NCBI GenBank assembly: GCA_963691775.1
Contig: OY829369.1
Location: forward strand, 682,001-746,000
DNA: 64,000 bases
DNA from: JAZBPO01 sp963691775
GTDB lineage: Bacteria; Pseudomonadota; Gammaproteobacteria; Pseudomonadales; Azotimanducaceae
Direction of reading: 5' to 3'
The notes below the pieces were generated by a model, which was not told where the DNA came from, did not search any database, and worked only from the letters and a program-made list of their open reading frames with translations. Position numbers and translations under genes: made by a program. How positions within the stretch are numbered: the stretch's first letter is position 1; each line of letters opens with the position of its first letter. This document shows, piece by piece, positions 33,893 to 43,406 of the stretch.

Positions 33893-35042
33893 GGTGGCTC
33901 GGGATTGTTCGCTTCCGATCGGGGGTCGGTCGGAAAAGGCGCTGTATTCTAGTGGAACTCGCCGCGCCGAGGGCACTGTCCTGCGCGCTGGAGCGCGCGC
34001 GCTCGTCAATCTGGCCCTCGCACTCCTCCTCGGCGCCTGCGCGCCCGAACGTTCCACGCTGACTCGCTTCAATGCGCTGCCACAGGACCGTTTCTTCGCC
34101 ATCGACCTCGCGGGCACCCTCGCCGGGCGCATGCACGTCCAGCGGCAATACGACCAGGCCGGCCGCCCGCTGCTGCGCGTGGTTTCGCAGCTCGACCTGC
34201 CAGGTGGCGGTCGCCTCGTGCGCCGCGAAACACGGCGCTACGAAGCGGCGCCACCCCATCGCCTCATCGAAACGCTGCTCTGGCAGCGCGGCGCCGACGG
34301 CCGCGTGATCAGGCGCGCAGCGCCCGCCCCGTCCGGCGCCCCGAGTCTGGCGGCGGCCCTTGACTCAGCAGCCGACGAGGGCTCCGGCATCGAGCAGGAT
34401 GCCAACGGGAATCTGACGGCATACCGAATCGGAGAGGGTTTCCTTCTGCGCCGCACCGAGCACTACGTGACGCTGCCCGACTCGCCCATGCAGAGTCCAC
34501 TCAAGCTCGACGTTTCACGCTCGCGACTGCAGCATGCGCGCATCAACGCGCTGACGCTGCGGGTAAGTGGACCCGCGGCGGACCTGCTGGCTCCGGATGC
34601 AGCGCTGGAGCTCTCTGCGCCCCCGGCGCCGAGCGCGCCTTTGCGGTCAAGCATCGAGGCGGTCATCTCGGTCGTACGCGAACGTCTGCGCTATGAAGCG
34701 GGCGCGAGCGCCCTCGACCTCGAGGATCTACTCGCAACCGGCGTCGGTGACTGCTACGAGTTCGCTCTCCTGTTCGAGGCCCTCGCTCGGGGCGCAGGCA
34801 TGGAGGCTGAGGTGGTCACGGGTCTCGCCTGGAGCGCAGCGGCACCAACGGCATTCATGCCCCATGCCTGGAATCGCGTCCGGGGAGCCGACGGATGGAT
34901 CCTAGTCGACCCAACCTGGGGGCAGATCGTGCAGGACGCCGACCGCATTGCCTTCCCTGCGGGCCAAGAGCTCGACGCGCAACTCGCACTGCGCGAATCC
35001 ACCCTCAAGATTCTGACGATCGATCCCGCTTCAGGCGAATAA
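33891..35042 (+). CDS. Transglutaminase-like lipoprotein
   Basis: The protein has a lipobox LLLGAC and a transglutaminase-like catalytic domain in the last 150 residues, with the Cys in GDCYEFALLFE, His in PHAWNRV and Asp in WILVDPTWGQ. The middle part is a beta-rich domain. It probably acts on proteins at the outer membrane or in the periplasm; cross-linking or hydrolysis cannot be told. The start is uncertain: the ATG at 33891 gives 383 residues but makes the signal n-region 30 residues too long and overlaps the glnS start codon. A CTG at 33981, 7 bases after GAGGG, would give a compact lipoprotein signal and leave an 88-bp divergent promoter region. It is convergent with tesB and overlaps it by 38 bp. 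Confidence 0.82.
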   Translation: MVARDCSLPIGGRSEKALYSSGTRRAEGTVLRAGARALVNLALALLLGACAPERSTLTRFNALPQDRFFAIDLAGTLAGRMHVQRQYDQAGRPLLRVVSQLDLPGGGRLVRRETRRYEAAPPHRLIETLLWQRGADGRVIRRAAPAPSGAPSLAAALDSAADEGSGIEQDANGNLTAYRIGEGFLLRRTEHYVTLPDSPMQSPLKLDVSRSRLQHARINALTLRVSGPAADLLAPDAALELSAPPAPSAPLRSSIEAVISVVRERLRYEAGASALDLEDLLATGVGDCYEFALLFEALARGAGMEAEVVTGLAWSAAAPTAFMPHAWNRVRGADGWILVDPTWGQIVQDADRIAFPAGQELDAQLALRESTLKILTIDPASGE

Positions 35043-35883
35043 GGCTCTCCTGCGCTGCAGACGCTACGAGCGCACCGTCTGCAGTGAAGAAGGCACCTCT
35101 GTTGAAACCCCGTGACGCCGCCGACGTCGGACTGTCGCGGTCGTAGAGAATCCAGTCGTCGACGCGCAGATCACGGTGGAACCACATGGCGTGATCGAGC
35201 GAGGCGCCAATGATCCGATCACGGGGCGCCGACCTCGCGTGCGGCACCAACGACGTCGACATGAGCCCCATATCAGAAAGATAAGCGAGCAGACACTCGT
35301 GCAGCGCGACCCGCTCTGCATCGACGCCATCGAGCGGACTGCGCGCCCTGAACCACGCGGGCTTGATCGGATCTTTCGGCGCTTCGACTCCGGGCGGAAA
35401 CACCGAGCGTACCTCGAAGGCGCGCTCCCGAACATGCCAAGGCATCACGTTTGGATCCTTTCCCGCTAGGCGCCGCGCTGCCAAGACATCATCTTCAAGC
35501 CTATCCGGCGTGGGCACGTCGCGAGGCCCGGCCTGGTGTTCGAGGCCAGCTTCGCGCACGTGGAAGGACGCAGACATGGCGAAGATCGGCTCCCCGTCCT
35601 GAATGGCCCGAACCCGCCGCGTTCCGAAACTCCGCCCGTCGCGCACCCGTTCTACCTCGAAGAGGATCGGGCGCTTCGGATCACCGGGCCGCAGGAAGTA
35701 CGCATGCAAGGAGTGCGGCGGCCGGTCTGGCGCTGTAACGGCAGCAGCCTGGAGCGCCTGCGCAAGCACCTGCCCCCCGAAGACCCGGGCAGGCCCCTCG
35801 CGCTCGTTTCGTCCCAGGAACAAGTCCGACTCGACGCGCTCGAGCGTCAAGAGCTCAACGAGATCAGCGAGCGCGGCATGCAT
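35005..35883 (-). CDS. tesB: Acyl-CoA thioesterase II
   Basis: The 292-residue double-hotdog thioesterase hydrolyses medium- and long-chain acyl-CoA to free acid and CoA. GQVLAQALQAA and PHSLHAYFLRPGD in the first hotdog, and SLDHAMWFH with the C-terminal FTADGALVASAAQESLIR in the second, match TesB; the catalytic Asp and Gln are in these two blocks. The ATG at 35883 is chosen; an upstream frame to 35916 is open. The last 38 bp overlap the end of the lipoprotein gene. Confidence 0.94.
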   Translation of the reverse strand: MHAALADLVELLTLERVESDLFLGRNEREGPARVFGGQVLAQALQAAAVTAPDRPPHSLHAYFLRPGDPKRPILFEVERVRDGRSFGTRRVRAIQDGEPIFAMSASFHVREAGLEHQAGPRDVPTPDRLEDDVLAARRLAGKDPNVMPWHVRERAFEVRSVFPPGVEAPKDPIKPAWFRARSPLDGVDAERVALHECLLAYLSDMGLMSTSLVPHARSAPRDRIIGASLDHAMWFHRDLRVDDWILYDRDSPTSAASRGFNRGAFFTADGALVASAAQESLIRLKRDRSSES

Positions 35884-36266
35884 GAAAGAGCTCCGAACGC
35901 GGCGAAAAATCCGCACAGGCCTGCGCGGTGCGCAAGGATACTACACGCCCATTGCGCCTCCCCATTTGGAAAGCGCCAGCAACAGCCGCGTCTTGCGAAA
36001 GAAGACCTCGCGCAGGGCCGCAGCGCAAACCTCACCTTCATCACACTGCATAACCGATGCTTGCGCTTCTGGATCGGGCCGCTATTATCCGCCCACCTAA
36101 CCGAGTCTGCCGCCGGGGCCTCGAAAGCAATGATAGATCGTCATTCGACTTCTCCTATCCCGGTGCCCATCGCCCGCTGATTCGGAACCCCCGGCGGAAT
36201 CTCCCGCCCTCTTCCTGAACACCGCCGCCATCGCACCGGGCCACACCCTGGCTACCGGAACTAAGC
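35884..36266. other. Intergenic stretch holding divergent promoters of tesB and the ABC pair
   Basis: These 383 bases show no tRNA and no convincing ORF. A plus-strand sigma-70-type promoter candidate is TTGCGC (36061-36066), 16 bases, TATTAT (36083-36088), leaving a leader of about 170 nt before the ABC start at 36267. No recognised riboswitch fold is visible in that leader. Confidence 0.55.
36061..36088 (+). promoter_or_regulatory. Putative sigma-70-type promoter of the ABC transporter pair
   Basis: TTGCGC (36061-36066) and TATTAT (36083-36088) are separated by 16 bases; the hexamers match 4 and 5 of the 6 consensus bases. The surrounding sequence is the most AT-rich part of this intergenic stretch. 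Confidence 0.45.
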
Positions 36267-38063
36267 ATGGCGCGCTCACTGCAATCTAATCTCTGGACCC
36301 TCACCGACGGATATCGCCGGCAGTTTGCTTTGGCCGTTGTCATGCTTGGCCTCGCCAGCGCGCTCACGTTGCTCGTGCCGTTGGTTGCGAAGTATGCGAT
36401 CGACGTGGCACTCGAGGGATCGCTGACGCCAGGCATTCCGGTTCTGGCGAAGCTGGCAAGTGGCGGCGAGCACGCGCTGCTTGCGTATCTGACCCTCTCT
36501 GGCGCGGCCGTTGTGGCCATCACCTCCGTCGGGGGCGTGTTCCACTATCTGCGCGGCCGGGCGACAGCTGAGGCTTCGGAGGGACTGATCCGGCGTTTGC
36601 GCTCGCTCGTGCATCGTCACGTCGAGCATCTCCCGGCGCAGTGGCATGACGGCATGGAGACGGGCGACCTCGTTCAGCGCTGCAGCTCCGACGTCGAAAC
36701 GCTCCGCGTCTTCTTCGCGCAGGACCTCGTCGAGATAGGACGCGGCGTCGTGCTGCTGATCGTGCTCTTGCCCATGCTGTTCTGGCTGGACTGGCAACTC
36801 GCCGTCGTGTCCGTAGCGCTGGTGCCCCTGATCTTTCTTTTCGCTTGGCTATTCTTTCGTCGCGTTCAAAAGGTGTTCACCCGCACGGACGAAGCGGAAG
36901 CCGAGATGACGGCCTGCCTGCAGGAGAATCTGACAGGTATCCGGGTCGTGCGGGCTTTTTCAAGGCAGGATTTCGAGATCGATCGTTTCGGGGCTCATAA
37001 CGCCCGCTTTCGAGATCTCACGCAAAAGCTCATCGACCTCATGGCCGTGTTCTGGTCAGTGAGCGATCTGTTGTGCCTTGCGCAGCTCGGCCTCGTGCTC
37101 ATGGTCGGCGGCGCGTTCGTAGCGGAAGGACGGCTGTCGGTAGGCGATCTGTTCGCGTTCCTGACCTGGATCATGATCGTGCTGCATCCGATCCGCATGG
37201 TGGGCCGGATTCTGACGGACGCAGGCAAGGCCACCGTATCGCTTGGGCGCCTCGCCGAGGTCCTCGATGCCCCGGTAGAAGAAACGAGGCGCGAGGCGAG
37301 CGACATCGCCCTGTCCGGGGCGTTCAGCATACGGGGTCTGACCTTCGCCTACCCCGGGGGTGCCCCAGTCATCAGCGACCTTGATCTTGACGTTGCGGCC
37401 GGCGAAACGATCGGCATCGTCGGCCCGCCGGGCGCCGGCAAGACGACCTTGATTCGCCTGCTTCTCGGCCTCTACGAAGCGCCCCCAGGAACGATCAGCT
37501 TCGACGGCTTCGCGCTCGAGGCGATTGATCGCGCCGCCCTGCGCGCGCAGCTTTCCGTTGTACTCCAGGAACCATTCCTCTACTCGCGAAGCCTTGAGGA
37601 AAATCTGCGAATCGGACGCGAAGATGCGGGGCCGGCTGCGGTCACAGCCGTAATCGAGGACGCGGCACTTACGGCAACGGTCGCGGGCTTCGCCGACGGC
37701 CTGCGCACCGAAATCGGTGAGCGCGGCGTGAACCTTTCCGGAGGGCAGCGCCAACGGCTTGCGCTCGCACGCGCGCTGCTCCGTCGGCCTGCCGTGCTGA
37801 TACTCGACGACGCGCTGTCAGCCGTCGATGCGCATACAGAAGTACACATCCTGGAGCGCCTGGCTACGCGACGGGGCCGACAGACGACCCTCATCGTCGC
37901 GCATCGCCTCTCAGCCGTGCGCGATGCTGATCGGATTCTCGTATTGCACGAGGGCCGATGCGCACAGATCGGCAATCACGACGCACTCATCGCGGCGGAC
38001 GGCCCCTACCGAACGCTGGCCGCTGAGCAGGGCATGCTCGACGTCGCCGATTGGGCCACCTGA
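36267..38063 (+). CDS. ABC transporter half-transporter (permease + ATPase)
   Basis: The 598-residue protein has a six-helix transmembrane domain (about 20-320) and an ABC ATPase domain with Walker A GPPGAGKTTL, LSGGQRQR signature, and Walker B ILDDALSAVD. The Walker B catalytic position is Asp in place of Glu (LILDDA), as seen in the degenerate site of heterodimeric exporters. With the next gene, read from a start 10 bp after its stop, it should form a heterodimeric type IV exporter for lipids, drugs or peptides. Confidence 0.92.
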   Translation: MARSLQSNLWTLTDGYRRQFALAVVMLGLASALTLLVPLVAKYAIDVALEGSLTPGIPVLAKLASGGEHALLAYLTLSGAAVVAITSVGGVFHYLRGRATAEASEGLIRRLRSLVHRHVEHLPAQWHDGMETGDLVQRCSSDVETLRVFFAQDLVEIGRGVVLLIVLLPMLFWLDWQLAVVSVALVPLIFLFAWLFFRRVQKVFTRTDEAEAEMTACLQENLTGIRVVRAFSRQDFEIDRFGAHNARFRDLTQKLIDLMAVFWSVSDLLCLAQLGLVLMVGGAFVAEGRLSVGDLFAFLTWIMIVLHPIRMVGRILTDAGKATVSLGRLAEVLDAPVEETRREASDIALSGAFSIRGLTFAYPGGAPVISDLDLDVAAGETIGIVGPPGAGKTTLIRLLLGLYEAPPGTISFDGFALEAIDRAALRAQLSVVLQEPFLYSRSLEENLRIGREDAGPAAVTAVIEDAALTATVAGFADGLRTEIGERGVNLSGGQRQRLALARALLRRPAVLILDDALSAVDAHTEVHILERLATRRGRQTTLIVAHRLSAVRDADRILVLHEGRCAQIGNHDALIAADGPYRTLAAEQGMLDVADWAT

Positions 38064-38073
38064 GGAGGGAACG

Positions 38074-39930
38074 ATGTACGACGACGATCTCTACGAAGAC
38101 GGCTTCGACCGCGGCGACCCCTCGAAACGTCTGCTTGACGGCAATCTCTGGCGGCGGCTCGCAAGCTTCGCCGCGCCCTATCGCGGCAGCTTCATTGGGT
38201 TCACGCTCTGCGCGGTCACCACTGCGGCCATGGATGTCTCACTGCCTTTGATCATGCGCGGCGTTATCGACGCCATCGGCAAGGATGGCGCAGACGCGGT
38301 GCTTTGGCCCTGGGGCCTTGCGTTCGCCGGGTGCGCAACGCTGCTGTCTGCGTCCATTGCGAGCTTCATCTACTTTGGCGGCCGAATCCGAACGCGGATC
38401 AGCCACGATATCCGCCAGGCCGCATTCCGGAACGTGCAGCACTTGTCGTTTGCTTTCTTCGACAAGCGTCCGGTCGGGTGGCTAATGGCGCGTATGACCT
38501 CGGACTGCGAGCGCTTGTCGAACATCTTTGCGTGGGGCGTGCTCGACCTTGTATGGGGCACGACCGTGATGCTCGGGTCAGTGATTGCGATGCTGCTGAT
38601 GTCTCCCGCACTGACCGTTGTGGTTGTCAGTATCGTGCCTATTCTGGCGATCGTGTCAGGTCGGTTCCAACAGCGCATTCTCGGCACGGCGCGCGAAGTT
38701 CGGCGCAGCAATGCGCGCATCACGGCGAGCTTCAACGAGTCTGTCACGGGCGTGGTCACCACGCGGACCTTCGGCCGAGAGGCAGACAATCATGCGCGCT
38801 TCGGCGCGCTCACCGATGCCATGTATGAAGCATCGGTGAGGAACCTCATCTACTCGGCGCTCTATCTGCCAGTGGTGCTGTCACTTGCATCGCTTGCCTT
38901 CGGCATCGCGCTGGCGCTGGGTGGCACTGAACTTCTGGCAGGTGCGATCTCTGCAGGGACGCTCGTCGCCTTTCTTACCTATGCGCGGCATTTCTTCGAT
39001 CCAGTGGAGCAGCTCGCCCACTGGTTCGCCGAACTGCAGATGGCGCAAGCATCCGCTGAACGCGTGATCTCCCTTGTCGACGCGGAACCGGACGTCAGAG
39101 ATCGCGCGGAGGTCATCGCGCGCGGCGAGGCCGCAAATCCAAAGGGATACATCCAGTCGATCCACCTTCTCGACATGCGCTTCGGCTACGCTGCCGCCGC
39201 GCCCGTACTGCAGGGCATCGATCTGCATCTCGAGCGCGGCCGCACGACCGCACTCGTTGGCCATACGGGCTCGGGCAAGTCGACGCTCGCCTCGGTGCTC
39301 TGCCGCTACTACGAGCCGACCGGGGGCCGCATCGACCTGCGTACTGCGGACGGCTCCGCCCTCGAGTACAGAGACCTCCCCCTTGCGGCCTGGCAGACCC
39401 GACTCGGCGTAGTCCTGCAAACGCCCCACGTGTTCGCAGGCTCAATCGCGGACAACGTCCGCTTCGGGCGCCTGGACGCGAATGCGCGCGAGATTCACGC
39501 GGCGCTCGATGCCGTCGGCGCTATGAGCTTCGTGCGCGCACTGCCCGGGGGGATGGAGTTCGAGGTCGGGGAGGCGGGCAGTCGCCTGTCTGCAGGCCAG
39601 AAGCAATTGATCTCGCTCGCGCGCGTCATGCTCGCCGATCCCGACATCGTCGTGCTCGATGAAGCAACCTCTTCGATCGATTCACAGACGGAGCGTCGCA
39701 TCGAGGCCGCGATGGCGGCCCTGCTCGAAAATCGCATCGCCCTCGTCATCGCGCATCGCCTTTCGACGATCCGAGATGCAGCAAACATCGTCGTGATGGC
39801 GGAAGGCACGATCCTGGAGCAGGGCGATCATGCGACCCTGATGATGCGAAACGGCGCCTACGCAACCCTCTACCGAACGCAGCAGGCACAGCGCTCGACC
39901 CAGGGCATGACGATCGGAGAACTCGCCTGA
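38074..39930 (+). CDS. ABC transporter half-transporter, partner (permease + ATPase)
   Basis: The 618-residue protein starts at an ATG with a GAGGAGGG site, 10 bp after the preceding stop. It has a TM domain (about 40-340), Walker A GHTGSGKSTL, the variant signature LSAGQKQLI and Walker B VVLDEATSSID with an intact catalytic Glu. The combination of one canonical and one degenerate ATPase site indicates an asymmetric heterodimer with the previous gene, like MdlAB or the Thermotoga TM287/288 exporter. The acidic N-terminal tail is cytoplasmic. The stop is adjacent to the convergent histidine kinase. Confidence 0.92.
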   Translation: MYDDDLYEDGFDRGDPSKRLLDGNLWRRLASFAAPYRGSFIGFTLCAVTTAAMDVSLPLIMRGVIDAIGKDGADAVLWPWGLAFAGCATLLSASIASFIYFGGRIRTRISHDIRQAAFRNVQHLSFAFFDKRPVGWLMARMTSDCERLSNIFAWGVLDLVWGTTVMLGSVIAMLLMSPALTVVVVSIVPILAIVSGRFQQRILGTAREVRRSNARITASFNESVTGVVTTRTFGREADNHARFGALTDAMYEASVRNLIYSALYLPVVLSLASLAFGIALALGGTELLAGAISAGTLVAFLTYARHFFDPVEQLAHWFAELQMAQASAERVISLVDAEPDVRDRAEVIARGEAANPKGYIQSIHLLDMRFGYAAAAPVLQGIDLHLERGRTTALVGHTGSGKSTLASVLCRYYEPTGGRIDLRTADGSALEYRDLPLAAWQTRLGVVLQTPHVFAGSIADNVRFGRLDANAREIHAALDAVGAMSFVRALPGGMEFEVGEAGSRLSAGQKQLISLARVMLADPDIVVLDEATSSIDSQTERRIEAAMAALLENRIALVIAHRLSTIRDAANIVVMAEGTILEQGDHATLMMRNGAYATLYRTQQAQRSTQGMTIGELA

Positions 39931-39931
39931 A

Positions 39932-41845
39932 TCAGCCGACGACGCGAAAATTCAGCTGCTTCGGCGCGCGCTCGAGTACCGAAGCTACCGTGGCAAGCAG
40001 GCGTTCCGAGGAAACAGGCTTGGGCAGGAACGCTCGAAAACCGAATTCCTCTGCATCGCCGGCGGCAACGAACTCGCTATAGCCAGAGCAGATGACTACG
40101 GGCAGATCGGGCGACTCGGCCAGGAGTTCATCTGCCAGCTCCACGCCCGACAACCCCGGCATGGACTGATCCGTAATCACTAGGTCCCAGTGATCGGGCG
40201 TGATCGCGAAGCGACGCAGCGCGTGCTGCGGGTCGTGGTAGATGTCAGCGACGAAGCCGTGCTCTTCGAGCAGCGTCGCTATCCAGCGTGCAATCGGCTC
40301 CTCATCGTCGATCACCAGCACCTTGCGACCGCCGCCGTCGATCTCCGTCGGGGCGGCGGCCATATCGATCTCCTCAACGGGTGCTTCCGCCGAGGGCAGC
40401 ACCAGCGTGATCGCGGTGCCCTCATCAGAGCTGTCCAGGCAAATGTGCCCCCCGTGTTCGTGCACGATGCCATGGACAACGGAAAGGCCGAGGCCCGAGC
40501 CTCGACCTGCCTCTTTCGTCGTGAAAAAGGGGTCGAAGACCTTCTCGCGCAGATCGCGGGGTATGCCCGGGCCGTCGTCGCGCACCGTGAGCAGCACGTC
40601 ATCATTGCCGTACACGACACTTTGAGCACAGGACGCGCACACGCAGCCACCCGCCGACGCTCGATTGACCTGTACGGACACAACACCGTTTTCCCCGACC
40701 GCGTCGCGGGCGTTGATCACCAGATTGAGGAGCAGCTGCTGAAGCTGGGTCGGGTCGACGGCGAGCGCCGGCACGTCGTCGCCCAGGCGCAGGCGAACTG
40801 CTAGCGTTGCCGGCAGCATCGGCCGCAGCATGCGTACGGTGTCCTCGATGATTGCGATCGGCGCGATCCGCTCGGCACGCCCATCTGCCGCGATCCCGCC
40901 ACGGGAGAACATCAGCATCTTTCCGATGAGCTCACGGCCGCGATCGGCAGCGCCGCGAATCTCCGAAAGGCACGTGTCGAGGCGCTCCCGCGTAGCTGCT
41001 GCCGCAGCCCCATTAGGGCCTTTCTGGAGTGCCATCACGCCGAGCTCAGCGTAGCCCATGACGCTTGCGAGAATGTTGTTGAAATCGTGCGCGATACCGC
41101 CCGTCAGCTGCCCGAGCGCGTCGAGCTTCTGCATGTGCCGGACTTGCCGCGACAGCTGTGCCTGATCCGCTTCCGCTGTGCGCCGGTGGGTCACGTCGGT
41201 GATCAAGCCCGCGACCCGAAGGGCCCTGCCTTCATGATCCCGCTCCGTGACGCGCCCCCGGCTTTCGACCCAACGCCAGCGATCGTCCCCGGCGGTGATT
41301 CGGTACTCGCAGACAAAATCCGGCGAACGTCCTTCGATGTGATCGCGTGCAGCGACCTCCACCGCCGGCCGGTCCTCCGGGTGAACCAGCGCAAGCAACC
41401 CTACCGGCGAGCGCGGCAACCCGTCGGCGAGCCCAGAGACGAGCAAACCAGGGCCATGATGGTGCGCGCGGTCGTTGGCGAGATCCCATTCCCAACGGAG
41501 ATCGGCAACGAGATCGATGAGCGCGTCGAGATCCTCCGCGTGCGCGCGCGGCGCGAGCGCCTCGAGCGCGATCAATCCTTCCGCGTCATCCAGCCGCTTG
41601 AGGCGGACGCGCATACGCCCCTGTCGCGTGCCGAAGTCCTGCTCCGCCCAGAAAGCCGAGGCGATCGCTTCCGCGCATAGCGCTTCGTATTCGGAGCGGC
41701 CCAGCAAACGCGAGAGGTTACACAGCGGGCCGAGGAGCGTTCCGGCCGACGCGTTCCTTTCAATGACCTCGCCCGTATCGAGGATGATTCGGCAGAGCGC
41801 GCCCGGAAAGGCTTCGAGATCGATCGAGGATGTCGCGCATTCCAT
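39932..41845 (-). CDS. Hybrid sensor histidine kinase with PAS and receiver domains
   Basis: From the ATG at 41845, which has a GAGGG site, the cytoplasmic protein has 637 residues and no membrane segment. A PAS domain spans about 105-220, followed by HisKA with the phospho-acceptor His253 (GGIAHDFNN), an HATPase (VINARDAVG, DDGPGIP, GSGLGLSVV) and a C-terminal receiver (507-625) whose phosphorylated Asp is 559 (VITDQSMPG). The loop CVCASC (401-406) in the ATPase domain may bind metal or sense redox. Alternative starts are 41860 and 41908. The gene lies 94 bp downstream of phr on the same strand, so they may share a promoter. Confidence 0.88.
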   Translation of the reverse strand: MECATSSIDLEAFPGALCRIILDTGEVIERNASAGTLLGPLCNLSRLLGRSEYEALCAEAIASAFWAEQDFGTRQGRMRVRLKRLDDAEGLIALEALAPRAHAEDLDALIDLVADLRWEWDLANDRAHHHGPGLLVSGLADGLPRSPVGLLALVHPEDRPAVEVAARDHIEGRSPDFVCEYRITAGDDRWRWVESRGRVTERDHEGRALRVAGLITDVTHRRTAEADQAQLSRQVRHMQKLDALGQLTGGIAHDFNNILASVMGYAELGVMALQKGPNGAAAAATRERLDTCLSEIRGAADRGRELIGKMLMFSRGGIAADGRAERIAPIAIIEDTVRMLRPMLPATLAVRLRLGDDVPALAVDPTQLQQLLLNLVINARDAVGENGVVSVQVNRASAGGCVCASCAQSVVYGNDDVLLTVRDDGPGIPRDLREKVFDPFFTTKEAGRGSGLGLSVVHGIVHEHGGHICLDSSDEGTAITLVLPSAEAPVEEIDMAAAPTEIDGGGRKVLVIDDEEPIARWIATLLEEHGFVADIYHDPQHALRRFAITPDHWDLVITDQSMPGLSGVELADELLAESPDLPVVICSGYSEFVAAGDAEEFGFRAFLPKPVSSERLLATVASVLERAPKQLNFRVVG

Positions 41846-41939
41846 GCTGTCGGCCCTCATCAACCGCAAGACGTATCCAGCATAGTCACGCCCCTGGCTA
41901 CGCACCATGCTGGCAGCGTGACATCGCCGACGACTTTGT

Positions 41940-43355
41940 TCAGCCGCCCGCGTAGGCCCGGAAACTGTCGATTGCGCGCTGTCGGGTTGTCTTCGCATCA
42001 ACGATGGCGGACGGATAGCCCTCCACCGCCCCAAGGCGTTTCGGATCATGGAGCGCGCGCGCAGGCATCTTTGTGAGTTCAGGAATCCAGCTGCGGATAA
42101 AGGTGCCCTCTGGATCGAATCGCTCGGACTGGCTGACTGGGCTGAAGATACGGAAATAGGGCGCTGCATCGGTGCCCGTAGAGGCACTCCACTGCCAACC
42201 GCCGTTGTTCGCCGCAAAATCTCCGTCCAGCAGGTGACGCATGAAGAACCGCTCGCCCGCGTGCCAGTCGAGCAAGAGATTCTTGGAGAGGAACATGGCC
42301 GTTACCATGCGCAGGCGATTGTGCATCCATCCGGTCGCAACGAGCTGACGCATGGCAGCATCTATGAGAGGAAAGCCCGTCCGCCCTTGCTCCCACGCCG
42401 CAAGCGCCTCGACATCGTCGCGCCAGGGGAATGCATCGTATTCGGGGCGAAACGCCCGCCCGCGGCTCACGTGCGGGAAAGCCACGATCACGTGGCGATA
42501 GAACTCTCGCCAGATCAGTTCGCTCACCCAGGTGACGATCCCCTCATCCCCCGAATCGAGGCGCCCCTCGTTCGCATCAAGCGCAGCATCCAGGCAGGTT
42601 CGCGGCGAAATCACCCCAAGGGAAAGGTAGGGTGAGAGCGCACTGGTACCGTCGAGCGCCGGGAAGTCTCGATCAACGCCATAGCGGCGAATGCGGGTCT
42701 CGATGAACGTCGACAAGCGATCAAGTGCGCTCGCCTCACCAACGGGCCAAGCGCCAAGATCGGCAGTCACCTCGAAGCCCGCGGGAAGCCGCGGCAGCGC
42801 ATCGCTATCGATGCCCGTGTCTTGCTGCGCGAAGGGCGTAGCAACGGGCGCAGCCGCAGCGCGATCGAACAGCGCGGCCCAGCGACGCCGGAACGGCGTG
42901 AACACGGTATACGGGCCGCCGCTACCAGTTTGCACCGAACCGGGCGCGAAGATCAGCGCATCGGTGCGCCGCTTCACCGACCGCCCCGCTTCCGTGAACG
43001 CGCGCTCCACCAGCGCATCGCGCCGCTGCTCGTTGAGTGGGTACTCATCGTTGAACCACAGGGTTCCGGCACCGATTTTCTGCGCCAGAGCCAGAAGCGC
43101 GGTCGGCACCCCCGCAAAGCGTTCGGACTCGATGATGCGCAAGGGAATGCGGAGCGCTGCAAGATCGTCTCGCAGCGCAGCGAGATGCGCGAGTACGAAC
43201 GCGGCGCGATTTCCGCCGACGTCATGCGCATGCCACTGCCCGGGACACAGGCAATACACGGCAACAACGGGCCCGCACTGCGCCGCGTCGGCTAGCGCGC
43301 GCTGGTCGTAGGTACGCAGGTCATTGCGAAACCAGACAAGCTGGATGTCACTCAT
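41940..43355 (-). CDS. phr: Deoxyribodipyrimidine photolyase (CPD class I)
   Basis: The 471-residue flavoprotein repairs cyclobutane pyrimidine dimers using blue light. The N-terminal antenna domain begins LVWFRNDLRTYDQRAL, and the FAD domain contains EFYRHVIVAF, DAAMRQLVATGWMHNRLRM and GDFAANNGGWQWSASTGTDAAP, all strongly conserved in class I photolyases. The tryptophans of the electron chain lie in these blocks. It has no 6-4 photolyase signature. Confidence 0.94.
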   Translation of the reverse strand: MSDIQLVWFRNDLRTYDQRALADAAQCGPVVAVYCLCPGQWHAHDVGGNRAAFVLAHLAALRDDLAALRIPLRIIESERFAGVPTALLALAQKIGAGTLWFNDEYPLNEQRRDALVERAFTEAGRSVKRRTDALIFAPGSVQTGSGGPYTVFTPFRRRWAALFDRAAAAPVATPFAQQDTGIDSDALPRLPAGFEVTADLGAWPVGEASALDRLSTFIETRIRRYGVDRDFPALDGTSALSPYLSLGVISPRTCLDAALDANEGRLDSGDEGIVTWVSELIWREFYRHVIVAFPHVSRGRAFRPEYDAFPWRDDVEALAAWEQGRTGFPLIDAAMRQLVATGWMHNRLRMVTAMFLSKNLLLDWHAGERFFMRHLLDGDFAANNGGWQWSASTGTDAAPYFRIFSPVSQSERFDPEGTFIRSWIPELTKMPARALHDPKRLGAVEGYPSAIVDAKTTRQRAIDSFRAYAGG

Positions 43356-43406
43356 GGAGAAGCACTCCGGAGCGCGGCGAGGGCGCCGCGCGGGAAGGAC
43401 AGTCGC

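Noticed and set aside
33893..34132. N-terminal extension of glnS
   Set aside because: GlnRS starts with MSEVEAG in this clade-like form; the extension overlaps a divergent gene.
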